A stretch of 64,000 nt of DNA from contig NZ_JAKIKQ010000001.1 of NCBI RefSeq assembly GCF_023284045.1, positions 124,001 to 188,000 on the forward strand, in the 5' to 3' direction. The notes beneath the pieces are model-generated. The model was not told the origin of the DNA and searched no databases. It saw only the letters and a list, made by a program, of their open reading frames with translations. Made by a program: the position numbers and the translations under genes. Shown here piece after piece: positions 56,185-64,000 of this stretch. Origin of the DNA: Shewanella kaireitica (lineage in GTDB: Bacteria > Pseudomonadota > Gammaproteobacteria > Enterobacterales > Shewanellaceae). Every line of letters begins with the position of its first letter. Position 1 is the stretch's first letter.

Positions 56185-56730
56185 TTATGTCAACTGCCAT
56201 GAGTGTAATATCGGGTACTCTACGCCATCTTTACCGGCAAATGATTCAAATAGGTGGAGTGCACTAGGTTGTAAAGTCAGTGCGGTATAACAAATACCGT
56301 CAACAGCAGCCTTGGCCTTTCTAGACAGGGTAATATGCGGGCTATAGTGGTATTCGCTTTGATGTAGCTTGAGTTTCTGCGCAATCGTTTGACTATCGTT
56401 TGCCATCGATAACAGGTTTGGGTCAGACGCCGTACCTTTAAGACAGAGTATTTTTGGCTTTTTCCAGTGTTCAATGCAATCTAAGTTGACCGTAAAACGC
56501 AGTTTACTCATCGCATCGATATTATTGGTGAGCGCATCGATAGTTTCATTGCTGGCATAGCCAAAAAATGCCAGTGTCATGTGTAAATTTCGACTAGGCA
56601 CCAACCTAACATTTGCAGGAAGTTGCCGCTGAATGGCTTCAATCTGCTTCGTTTGTTCAGTGGAGAGTGCGAAGCCAAGGAAAACCCGCTTTCCCGCCAC
56701 AGTGCTTATGTTGCGTGTGCTGTTAGTCAT
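56185..56730 (-). CDS. thpR: RNA 2',3'-cyclic phosphodiesterase
   Basis: 181 residues from ATG 56730 (MTNSTRN..), a 2H phosphoesterase: the two active-site motifs are HMTLAFFG (about 49-56) and HITLSRKA (about 129-136). The family opens 2',3'-cyclic phosphates in RNA and was once described as a 2'-5' RNA ligase (LigT). Divergent from hrpB, 132 bp apart, as in E. coli. A longer in-frame extension upstream has no ribosome site. Confidence 0.9.
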   Translation of the reverse strand: MTNSTRNISTVAGKRVFLGFALSTEQTKQIEAIQRQLPANVRLVPSRNLHMTLAFFGYASNETIDALTNNIDAMSKLRFTVNLDCIEHWKKPKILCLKGTASDPNLLSMANDSQTIAQKLKLHQSEYHYSPHITLSRKAKAAVDGICYTALTLQPSALHLFESFAGKDGVEYPILHSWQLT

Positions 56731-56862
56731 CAATCGGTACCACAATAAAGATAAACACCTTTGAGAGTTTAGCCTGTTAGCGCTTTTAGAGTACACTGCT
56801 TGGCAAACATTACTTTAGTATGGTGCGTTATACGCCGCCATAACGAGCCTCACTACAAAACA

Positions 56863-59373
56863 ATGCCAGTAACTTCATTACCCATTCACAGCTTATTAGA
56901 GCCTATTCGCAGTGCTTTTAATCAAACGAATCAAGTGATACTTGAGGCGCCTACCGGAGCAGGAAAGTCAACGGCATTACCTTTAGCCATGCTAGATTGG
57001 GATGAGATAGACGGTAAGATCTTAATGCTTGAACCGCGACGAGTCGCTGCCCGAAATGTTGCCCAGTTTATTGCAAGGCAACGCGGTTGTAGTTTGGGGG
57101 CTGAGGTTGGCTATCGCGTTAGAGGGGAATCAAAAGTTAGCGATGATACCTGCCTTGAGATAGTGACTGAAGGTGTGCTGACGCGGATGATCCAAAGTGA
57201 TCCTGAATTGACCGGCATTGCACTGGTAATATTCGATGAGATCCATGAACGTCATCTAACCACTGATTTAGGTTTAGCTTTGGCATTAGAGATCCAAGCG
57301 AGTTTTCGCGAGGACTTAAAGCTACTGGCGATGTCAGCCACCTTGTCGGGATTACCGTTAAGCGAGCTGATGCCTGATGCACTGACGCTCAGTAGTGAAG
57401 GGCGTAGTTTCCCTGTTGAGCAAAATTATCGCGCTGCTCCCACGCAATCATTGTGGCTCGATCATATGGCAAAAGTGATTATCGATGCGTTAAATACCCA
57501 ACAACAAGGTTCACTGTTAGCTTTCCTTCCTGGGCAAGGGGAGATTAGGCGGCTACAAAGCTTACTTGCACCGCGTTTAGACCCCAACTTATTTGTTATC
57601 TGTCCGCTATATGGCAGCTTGCCTGCTAAGGCGCAGGATCAAGCTATTGCGCCGCCTGTAACAGGTATTCGTAAAGTGGTACTCGCCACCAACGTCGCCG
57701 AATCTAGTTTGACGATTGAAGGCATAACCCAGGTTATTGACTCAGGTTATAAGCGCCAAGCAAGCTTTAATCCAAGAACAGGAGCGACGCGGCTATCGCT
57801 TAAACGGATAAGTCAGGCATCTGCGGCTCAACGTAGCGGTCGAGCAGGGCGACTCATGGCTGGCTTTAGCACTCGACTGTGGAGCCAAGAGGAGCATGGG
57901 CGACTGATTAAGGCTGATGAACCTGAGGTCATGCATACTGATTTGATTTCGATGGTATTAGATGGGGCGTACTGGGGCGTTAAGTCTCTTGGCGAGTTAC
58001 CTATGCTGACCCAACCGTCAAAAGCCAATGAAGAGGTAAGCTGGCAGTTGCTCCGCTCGCTTGAAATGGTTGATGATAAACGGGTGATTACCGCTCATGG
58101 TCGTGCTGCTTATGAACTGGGTTGCCAGCCACGTATTGCGCATATGCTGCTTAAAGCGCAGCTTTTATCAAAGCAAGAGGGTGATAATAATCTAGTGATG
58201 CTTGCTGCTATTTTGGCTGGCACTTTAGAGGCTAGAGGCCGCAGCCGTAAAGGCAGTGATATCAGCCATTATTTTCAAGAAGCTTTAACATCGGAGCCTG
58301 CCAGGCAGATCCGTCAGTGGCTTAATAGCTTAGATGTTCGCAGTGGCTCCTTACAAGCTCTATCAATGGTCGCAAGGCAGGCTGCTAGTGATGATATTGC
58401 CATGCTGTTAGCTTTTGCCTATCCCGATCGCATTGCCAAGCAGCGCGGCGCAAGCGGCTATCAGTTAGCAGGTGGTACGGGCGTCGAGTTAGCGAACGAT
58501 GATAGCTTGTCAGGGCAACCCTGGTTAGTGGTTGCTGACTTTCAAGAGAGTGAAGGGCGAAGTAATGGCAAAGTCTATCTTGCTGCCACGCTCAATGAAC
58601 AATTATTTGCTGATCAATTGTCGAGCTTAGTGGATATTATTGAGTACTGTGGCTGGGATAACACTAAAGGGCGATTTTTCGCCGAGCTACGACGTAACGT
58701 CGGTCAAATATCCCTCAGTAAAACCCCTGTTAAACAGTTAGACAAAAAGCTAATTAAAAATGCGATTGTAGAGCAGGTCGAACTCAACGGCTTAGCATTA
58801 CTGAAGTTTGATGAACGTACAGAGCAGTTGCGCTATCGAGTGGCGATTGCCAGCGACCTAGATAAATCGCATGATTGGCCAAGCTTAGATGACGAAAGCT
58901 TAATTGCATTATTGGATGATTGGCTAAAGCCCTATCTTGATGATGTGCGCAGTTTGGCACAATTACAGCAATTAGATTGTTATACTTTGCTGCTTAATTT
59001 AATGCCTTGGGCTACCCAACAGCACTTAGACCGAATATTGCCAATTAAATGGCCCATGGCCACCGGTACACATGCCAAGATAGAGTATGACGCTCAGAAG
59101 CGTGGACGGTTAAGTGTAAGGTTGCAAGAGGCCTTTGGTATGCAGCAGAGCCCTCAGTTAGTTAACGGTAAGTTAGTGCTTACTATGGAGCTGCTGTCTC
59201 CAGCTAGGCGACCTTTGGCATTAACGGCTGATTTAGCGAGTTTTTGGCAAGGTCCATATGACCACGTAAAGAAAGAGATGAAGGGCCGATACCCAAAGCA
59301 TCTCTGGCCTGATGACCCGGCAAATACACAGCCCACCAAATTTACTAAAAAGAAGACCTTTAGCTCACAATAG
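56863..59373 (+). CDS. hrpB: ATP-dependent helicase HrpB
   Basis: 836 residues from ATG 56863 (MPVTSLPIHSLL); the frame extends upstream, but homology begins here. DEAH-box motifs: EAPTGAGKST (about 29-38, Walker A), FDEIHERH (about 124-131), MSATLSG (about 154-160) and QRSGRAGR (motif VI, about 324-331). The C-terminal HA2 and HrpB-specific region follows (about 430-830). It is a putative RNA helicase of unknown role in most bacteria. It lies 25 bp ahead of mrcB. Confidence 0.94.
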   Translation: MPVTSLPIHSLLEPIRSAFNQTNQVILEAPTGAGKSTALPLAMLDWDEIDGKILMLEPRRVAARNVAQFIARQRGCSLGAEVGYRVRGESKVSDDTCLEIVTEGVLTRMIQSDPELTGIALVIFDEIHERHLTTDLGLALALEIQASFREDLKLLAMSATLSGLPLSELMPDALTLSSEGRSFPVEQNYRAAPTQSLWLDHMAKVIIDALNTQQQGSLLAFLPGQGEIRRLQSLLAPRLDPNLFVICPLYGSLPAKAQDQAIAPPVTGIRKVVLATNVAESSLTIEGITQVIDSGYKRQASFNPRTGATRLSLKRISQASAAQRSGRAGRLMAGFSTRLWSQEEHGRLIKADEPEVMHTDLISMVLDGAYWGVKSLGELPMLTQPSKANEEVSWQLLRSLEMVDDKRVITAHGRAAYELGCQPRIAHMLLKAQLLSKQEGDNNLVMLAAILAGTLEARGRSRKGSDISHYFQEALTSEPARQIRQWLNSLDVRSGSLQALSMVARQAASDDIAMLLAFAYPDRIAKQRGASGYQLAGGTGVELANDDSLSGQPWLVVADFQESEGRSNGKVYLAATLNEQLFADQLSSLVDIIEYCGWDNTKGRFFAELRRNVGQISLSKTPVKQLDKKLIKNAIVEQVELNGLALLKFDERTEQLRYRVAIASDLDKSHDWPSLDDESLIALLDDWLKPYLDDVRSLAQLQQLDCYTLLLNLMPWATQQHLDRILPIKWPMATGTHAKIEYDAQKRGRLSVRLQEAFGMQQSPQLVNGKLVLTMELLSPARRPLALTADLASFWQGPYDHVKKEMKGRYPKHLWPDDPANTQPTKFTKKKTFSSQ

Positions 59374-59398
59374 TGTTGAGCTAGGCAGCGGAACAGTA

Positions 59399-61768
59399 AT
59401 GACAGATAAAGCGACACCAAAACCTAAAAAAACCACCAAGCGTCCAGCGGTAAAAAGAGTATCAGCCGGCAAAGGTGGTAAAAAAAGAGCCACTAAGAAA
59501 TCTCCCCCAAAATCGGGTTGGGGCCGTAAAATATGGTCTATAACTTGGAAACTTGGCGTTATTGCAGCTGTGGTTGTTGCTGCTTATGGGATCTATTTAG
59601 ATCAAATTATTGCACGCAAGTTTGAAGGGCAAAAATGGCATTTACCTGCGCAAGTGTTTAGCCGCTCTATGGCACTTTATCCTGGAGCTGCAGTTAGCCA
59701 CGGGCAGTTGATGTCTGAGCTAAAACTACTGGGCTATCGTAAAGTGGCTAACCCGCGCCAAGTGGGAGAGTTCTCTGCTTCAAAAACCAAAATCGATCTA
59801 TGGCGTAGACCGTTTTTACATCCTAAAGGTGACCAAACAGAACAAAGAGTGATGATCTCCTTTGACTCGAACGGCATAAGCTCTGTGGCAAGAAGCAGCG
59901 ACCAACGTCAGCTCGCAGTCTTTCATCTAGAACCCGTACTACTGGACAGAATTATTACCGGGGACGGCGAAGATAGATTATTTGTGGCGGCGGATAAGAT
60001 GCCACAAGCGATAATTGATGCGCTTATCTTAGTTGAAGATCGCAGCTTCTATGAACATCACGGTGTTAACCCTTTTGCCATCTTGCGCGCGGCCATGGTG
60101 AACATCAGTGCTGGTCGGACAGTGCAGGGTGGCTCAACTTTGACGCAACAACTAGCGAAGAACTTTTTTCTATCTAGCGAACGTTCACTAACACGTAAAT
60201 TACGTGAAGCTTTAATGGCAATCATAATCGACTTTCGTTATGAGAAAGATGAGATCCTCGAAGCCTACTTAAATGAAGTTTACATGGGGCAAGATAAGGC
60301 GCGTGGCGTCCATGGTATGGGGCTCGCATCGCAATTTTATTTTGGTCGACCAATAGGTGAACTAACCCTACCTCAACAAGCATTTTTAGTGGCGGTGATT
60401 AAAGGCCCTTCCTATTATAACCCATGGCGATACGAAGAGCGTGCACAAAAGCGTCGTGACTTAGTGCTTAGGTTATTAATGGAAGCGGGAGAGCTAAATG
60501 TAGCCCAATATGAAGCCGCGGTTGAATCACCATTAGGATTAAGAAAGTCCGATAAACCTGTACACCAAAAACTGCCGGCGTTTTTCGCCGTTGTTAAGCG
60601 TGAGTTAGCTACGCGCTATGGTGATTCGCTGCTGCAACAGTCTGGTATTAAGGTCTACACCACACTTGACCCTATGGCGCAGGAGGCGGCTGAAAAAGCG
60701 GTGAAACAGACCCTTAAGCAGCTAGGTAAGAATGATGAATCCTTGCAAGTAGGCATGGTGCTGACCGATAAATACTCAGCGGGTATTGCCGCAATGGTCG
60801 GTGATAAGGTACCTAGCTATCAGGGCTTTAATCGCGCAGTTGAGATAAGACGACCTATAGGTTCGTTAATCAAACCATTTGTGTATGCCACAGCGCTTAA
60901 TCAACCGAAGAAGTACACCTTAGCAACGCCTTTAAAGGATGAGCCTATCACCCTTAAAAATGGCCAAGGTAAAACCTGGTCACCGCAAAACGTTGATAGA
61001 AAATTCCGTGGCCAAGTGCCGCTATTAACTGCGTTTAAAAAGTCGATGAACGTGCCGACCGTAAACTTGGGAATGGCTATTGGTGTCAGTAGCGTGGCTA
61101 CGACCTTAGACAAAGCGGGTTGGAAAGACAAGATCTCTGAGTACCCATCAATGCTACTTGGCGCAGTTAATGGATCGCCACTCATGGTGGCGCAGGTGTT
61201 CCAGACCGTTGCAGATAATGGTCGTTATCGCCATTTAAACTCAGTTACCACGGTGCTAGATGAGGATAATCAACCGCTAGTTGCATCTAAGCGGACTGCG
61301 ACACAGGCGATTCCGGTTGCCAGTAATTATCTGGTCAAGTATGCCATGACACAAGTGGTCGACAATGGCACTGCTAAACGCTTGGGTAACGCTTTCCCCC
61401 GAGTGACACTTGCGGGAAAAACAGGTACCAGTAATGATTCACGTGATTCATGGTTTGCTGGTTTTGATGAGCGAAACGTAGCGGCTATCTGGGTTGGTCG
61501 TGACGATAACGGTAAAACAGGCCTCTATGGCAGCAGTGGCGCGATGGCAGTCTATCAAGCGTTTTTAAATAACCGTCCTCCGCTGAGCCTGCGTATGGCG
61601 CCTGTTGATGGTACGGTTCAAGGTTATTTTGATCGTAATAGCGGCGCAGCCAAACAAGCAGATTGTGGCAATGTGATCAAGGTTCCTGCTTTAAGGGAAA
61701 GCTATCAGCCGGTTGCCAATTGTGGTGAGCCGCTGCCGTGGTGGAAAAAGTTGATTGGCGGCGAGTAA
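59399..61768 (+). CDS. mrcB: Penicillin-binding protein 1B
   Basis: A 789-residue bifunctional peptidoglycan synthase. After a basic N-terminus (KPKKTTKRPAVKR) comes one membrane anchor (about 47-68), a UB2H domain (about 85-170), the GT51 glycosyltransferase with Glu213 in EDRSFYEHHG and GGSTLTQQLAKN, and the transpeptidase with Ser489 in RPIGSLIKP (SxxK), KSMNVP (SxN) and AGKTGTSND (KTG). Periplasmic, it polymerises and cross-links glycan strands and is normally activated by LpoB. ATG 59399 follows the hrpB stop by 25 bp. Confidence 0.97.
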   Translation: MTDKATPKPKKTTKRPAVKRVSAGKGGKKRATKKSPPKSGWGRKIWSITWKLGVIAAVVVAAYGIYLDQIIARKFEGQKWHLPAQVFSRSMALYPGAAVSHGQLMSELKLLGYRKVANPRQVGEFSASKTKIDLWRRPFLHPKGDQTEQRVMISFDSNGISSVARSSDQRQLAVFHLEPVLLDRIITGDGEDRLFVAADKMPQAIIDALILVEDRSFYEHHGVNPFAILRAAMVNISAGRTVQGGSTLTQQLAKNFFLSSERSLTRKLREALMAIIIDFRYEKDEILEAYLNEVYMGQDKARGVHGMGLASQFYFGRPIGELTLPQQAFLVAVIKGPSYYNPWRYEERAQKRRDLVLRLLMEAGELNVAQYEAAVESPLGLRKSDKPVHQKLPAFFAVVKRELATRYGDSLLQQSGIKVYTTLDPMAQEAAEKAVKQTLKQLGKNDESLQVGMVLTDKYSAGIAAMVGDKVPSYQGFNRAVEIRRPIGSLIKPFVYATALNQPKKYTLATPLKDEPITLKNGQGKTWSPQNVDRKFRGQVPLLTAFKKSMNVPTVNLGMAIGVSSVATTLDKAGWKDKISEYPSMLLGAVNGSPLMVAQVFQTVADNGRYRHLNSVTTVLDEDNQPLVASKRTATQAIPVASNYLVKYAMTQVVDNGTAKRLGNAFPRVTLAGKTGTSNDSRDSWFAGFDERNVAAIWVGRDDNGKTGLYGSSGAMAVYQAFLNNRPPLSLRMAPVDGTVQGYFDRNSGAAKQADCGNVIKVPALRESYQPVANCGEPLPWWKKLIGGE

Positions 61769-61773
61769 ATTAA

Positions 61774-61813
61774 CAACAGCTACTCCTTTGCCTTAAAGGA
61801 GTAGCTGCTGTTG
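61774..61813. repeat. Long hairpin between mrcB and the convergent lipoprotein gene
   Basis: CAGCTACTCCTTT (61777-61789) pairs with AAAGGAGTAGCTG (61795-61807) around a five-base loop, extended by CAACAG/CTGTTG. Neither side has a clear T-run, so it may act as a transcript stabiliser or a poor bidirectional terminator. Confidence 0.7.
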
Positions 61814-61820
61814 CTTAATG

Positions 61821-62573
61821 TTAGATCCAGCTTTGCTCAATAGCGGTTGAAAAAGCGGCGGAGAAGTTGGACAAAATAGCGCTATGCCCAGCAGTAAACG
61901 CTTTAAATGATGCGTCAACAGGCACAGTTTGATCACTGCTAGTAACACTGACTGCAAGTACTGGGAATAACACTGTGCTGGCGCCATTGACTAAGTCTTG
62001 TGCTGCAGTTATTGAATATTGATCATTGCTAAGGTTGGCAGTAGATACATTGGTTAGCTTAGAGCTTGTCACTCGCTTTATCACTGCGGAATTCACTAAT
62101 TTTGCCAGTGATTCTTCAGCGTCATTAACTACATCAGCAGTTTCTATATCAGTAGGTTCCACCCAAGTATATTCATAGCCATCATTAAATTGGTAGCTGC
62201 GGTTATTTTCAAATTCAATTCTGGCTGCTGTGTTGTCGACTGGCAGATGAAAAATAATACGACTAGCATCCGTACTTTTGGCGTAATCATTTTTCTGCGT
62301 TACATTATTATAAGTATATTCAAATCTGATTTCTTTCTGGTTGCTCTCACTGCTGAGAACGCTAATACACTTAACACTGATCTCCTTAGTCGCAGTACAG
62401 AGTTGAGTGATAATAGCCTCTGATAAGCCTAATTGCAGCGCATCATTTTTGAAGTTTTCATCAATTACGGTTTCATCACTATCGTCTGGATGTAATATAT
62501 TGTCGATGTATTCACAGCCGACTAAATTCAAACAGAGCAAACTTGCTAGCAGTATTTTAACTTTTGCATTCAT
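61821..62573 (-). CDS. Hypothetical lipoprotein
   Basis: 250 residues with a lipoprotein signal peptide (KILLASLLCLNLVGC, lipobox LVGC, Cys about 20). The mature part is acidic at first (HPDDSDETVIDENFKND), then beta-rich, with two further cysteines (QLCTATKEISVKC, about 58-69), and ends in small-residue-rich helices. I do not recognise a family. It is convergent with mrcB and unrelated to LpoB by eye. Confidence 0.65.
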   Translation of the reverse strand: MNAKVKILLASLLCLNLVGCEYIDNILHPDDSDETVIDENFKNDALQLGLSEAIITQLCTATKEISVKCISVLSSESNQKEIRFEYTYNNVTQKNDYAKSTDASRIIFHLPVDNTAARIEFENNRSYQFNDGYEYTWVEPTDIETADVVNDAEESLAKLVNSAVIKRVTSSKLTNVSTANLSNDQYSITAAQDLVNGASTVLFPVLAVSVTSSDQTVPVDASFKAFTAGHSAILSNFSAAFSTAIEQSWI

Positions 62574-62970
62574 TCCTTGAGTACTCTTTCTAACTGATTA
62601 ATTTGACGATAGCGACAATTTAGCATTGTTTTTATTAGTAATAGTAGTGATAAATACACTTATTGAATATAGAGGCGAAACTTCCGCTTTCGATAGCTGT
62701 TAGAGTCTAGATAGTCGAAGTTCTGCTAACCTAGGCGTTATTGAGTCAGTATATTGTGACTGTAGACAGAAACACTCATTACTAGATTACTTTACGTGAG
62801 TCATTGCAAACTGACGGCAGATGCTTATACCAATTGAGATTTCTATGCCGAAAGGAATAAGGCTTTATACTATTGCTATAGGTCTTTTTATAGGCCATTT
62901 AAAAGTGGCAGTGATTCATTACTAATCTGAGGCATTAGCTTATTGTTAGCTGCAGAATAAAGAGGTAAAA
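62574..62970. other. Divergent spacer between lipoprotein and LysR genes
   Basis: About 400 bp, AT-rich, without a gene. TTATACCAATTGAGATTT at about 62826 resembles the end of the MITE family in this window, but no partner end is visible. The lysR promoter presumably lies near 62900-62960. Confidence 0.45.
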
Positions 62971-63873
62971 ATGGATTTAAATCTGTTGAAAACGTTTGAT
63001 GCGGTGATGAATGCCCGCAGTGTAAATCTAGCTGCTGAAGTACTAGGGATTACCTCTCCAGCGGTTAGCCAAGCATTGAATCGGCTCAGAGAACAATATG
63101 AAGACCCACTATTTGTGAGAGCAGGACGAGGAATACGGCCTACTAATTTTGCAGTAGAGCTTCATGCTGAAATACAACAACCCTTGTTGCAATTAGTCAA
63201 CGGCACGCAATCTCGTCACCTTTTCAATCCTGAAACCAGTCAACGAAAGTTCAGAGTCTCTAGCCATAAAGATCTGGATCTAATGCTGATCCCAAGTCTG
63301 GTTAAGTATCGCCAAAAAAAGGCGCCCAATACTAAATTTATTGCCGACATTGAACACGATAGTGAAGAGTCTAGGCAAGATGATCTAAGGATGAGAAAAG
63401 TCGATATTATTATATCGACGGTGCAATTCGAAGAGCATGGTTATCATAACGAATTGCTTTTCAAGCAAGATCTCGTTGTAGCGCTAAGCCGTGAGCACCC
63501 AAGAATTCAGGGGGAAATTAGTGAGGATGCTTTTTTTGCTGAAGAACACATTCTTTGGCAAACAAAAAGAATGGACCGCTATACCCTCAACTCAGTGGCT
63601 GCTAAACATTTACCCTCAAGAAAAGTCGCTTATTCAACTGGATCTGCGATGACAGGGCTTAACTTAGTGGCTGACACTGAATGGTTATGTGTCAGTTCAC
63701 GTTGGCATGCTAACCAAGTGGCTGTGACGGGGCGAATACAAGTGCTGGAGCTGCCATTTGAAACCCAGCAAGTACCGGTTTATATGACTTGGCACCATTC
63801 GCAACATAAAGATCCTGGCCATCAATGGTTAAGAGAAGCAATATTTAGCACAAGCACAGCCCTATATGGTTAG
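62971..63873 (+). CDS. LysR-family transcriptional regulator
   Basis: 300 residues. The N-terminal winged helix (MDLNLLKTFDAVMNARSVNLAAEVLGITSPAVSQ in separate parts, about 1-60) with LNRLREQYEDPLFVRAGRG is typical; the effector domain (about 90-295) follows. The ribosome site is AGAGGTAAA before ATG 62971. LysR proteins usually act on a neighbouring divergent gene, here the hypothetical lipoprotein, but a link is only a guess. Within the family it resembles the LeuO/NhaR-like group in starting with MDLNLLKTFDAV. Confidence 0.9.
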   Translation: MDLNLLKTFDAVMNARSVNLAAEVLGITSPAVSQALNRLREQYEDPLFVRAGRGIRPTNFAVELHAEIQQPLLQLVNGTQSRHLFNPETSQRKFRVSSHKDLDLMLIPSLVKYRQKKAPNTKFIADIEHDSEESRQDDLRMRKVDIIISTVQFEEHGYHNELLFKQDLVVALSREHPRIQGEISEDAFFAEEHILWQTKRMDRYTLNSVAAKHLPSRKVAYSTGSAMTGLNLVADTEWLCVSSRWHANQVAVTGRIQVLELPFETQQVPVYMTWHHSQHKDPGHQWLREAIFSTSTALYG

Positions 63874-63944
63874 CAAACTTTACGTCTTAATCATAAGTAA
63901 AGCTTAATAGTTGTTTAAGTTTTGCACTATCGATACTGTGGCTA

Positions 63945-64000
63945 TTAGTTATTAATATCTCCCTCATCAACGGGCCAAATGGTTGAGTCCGTCACTTTGA
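63945..64000 (-). CDS. Possible C-terminal end of a gene entering from the right
   Basis: On the minus strand a frame open from the window edge reads KVTDSTIWPVDEGDINN and stops at TAA (63947-63945). Eighteen codons are too few to be sure, and I do not recognise the product. Confidence 0.3.
   Translation of the reverse strand, partial: KVTDSTIWPVDEGDINN

Overview
The window looks like chromosomal DNA from a marine gammaproteobacterium of the genus Shewanella. The reasons are GlyGly-CTERM (rhombosortase-type) extracellular nucleases next to a catalase gene, secreted S46 and S9 dipeptidyl peptidases, MetJ-type operators, and a 46-62 kb block whose gene order (hpt, yadG, yadH, panC, panB, folK, pcnB, gluQ, dksA, sfsA, thpR, hrpB, mrcB) follows the E. 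coli chromosome. I cannot name the species. I saw no rRNA, tRNA, CRISPR array, prophage or transposase gene.

Bases 1-8450 form a nucleic-acid scavenging neighbourhood: a truncated ExeM-like extracellular nuclease, an endonuclease I with two lamin-tail domains, a 5'-nucleotidase lipoprotein, a CNT nucleoside permease and purine nucleoside phosphorylase (DeoD). Together they could take extracellular DNA to free bases and sugar phosphate. Bases 8.7-16.5 kb hold a MenI-like thioesterase, a small membrane protein, catalase preceded by a 17-codon reading frame, a manganese exporter of the MneA/UPF0016 family behind a yybP-ykoY manganese riboswitch, an aromatic amino acid permease and an S46 peptidase.

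Bases 16.5-25 kb are more irregular: an orphan coiled-coil membrane protein, a repeat mosaic without clear genes (17.2-17.9 kb), a Crp/Fnr regulator, RluF, a DUF998 protein, an unusual alpha/beta-hydrolase-like protein and an S9 peptidase lipoprotein. At 25.4-29.5 kb an NhaC-family transporter and O-acetylhomoserine sulfhydrylase (MetY) both carry tandem MET boxes, so they probably belong to the MetJ methionine regulon. Then follow a TPR-GGDEF sensor, a porin, a SIMPL-domain protein, a small Spy-like protein, BluB, a Dcu-type dicarboxylate transporter, and a SulP transporter with a universal stress protein.

From 40 kb on come housekeeping genes: mpl-ubiX-hpt (cell wall recycling, ubiquinone cofactor, purine salvage), the yadGH ABC exporter, panBC (pantothenate), folK-pcnB, gluQ-dksA, sfsA, pepB, thpR, hrpB and mrcB. 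pcnB appears to use the same rare AUU start codon as in E. coli. Between pepB and thpR lies a membrane-anchored winged-helix regulator with a degenerate receiver domain, followed by a gene-free stretch with AT-rich dyads and an orphan terminator. A hypothetical lipoprotein, a LysR regulator and a possible gene tail close the window. Two related MITE-like elements with terminal inverted repeats (39377-39645 and 46115-46379) and a degenerate third copy interrupt the intergenic regions.
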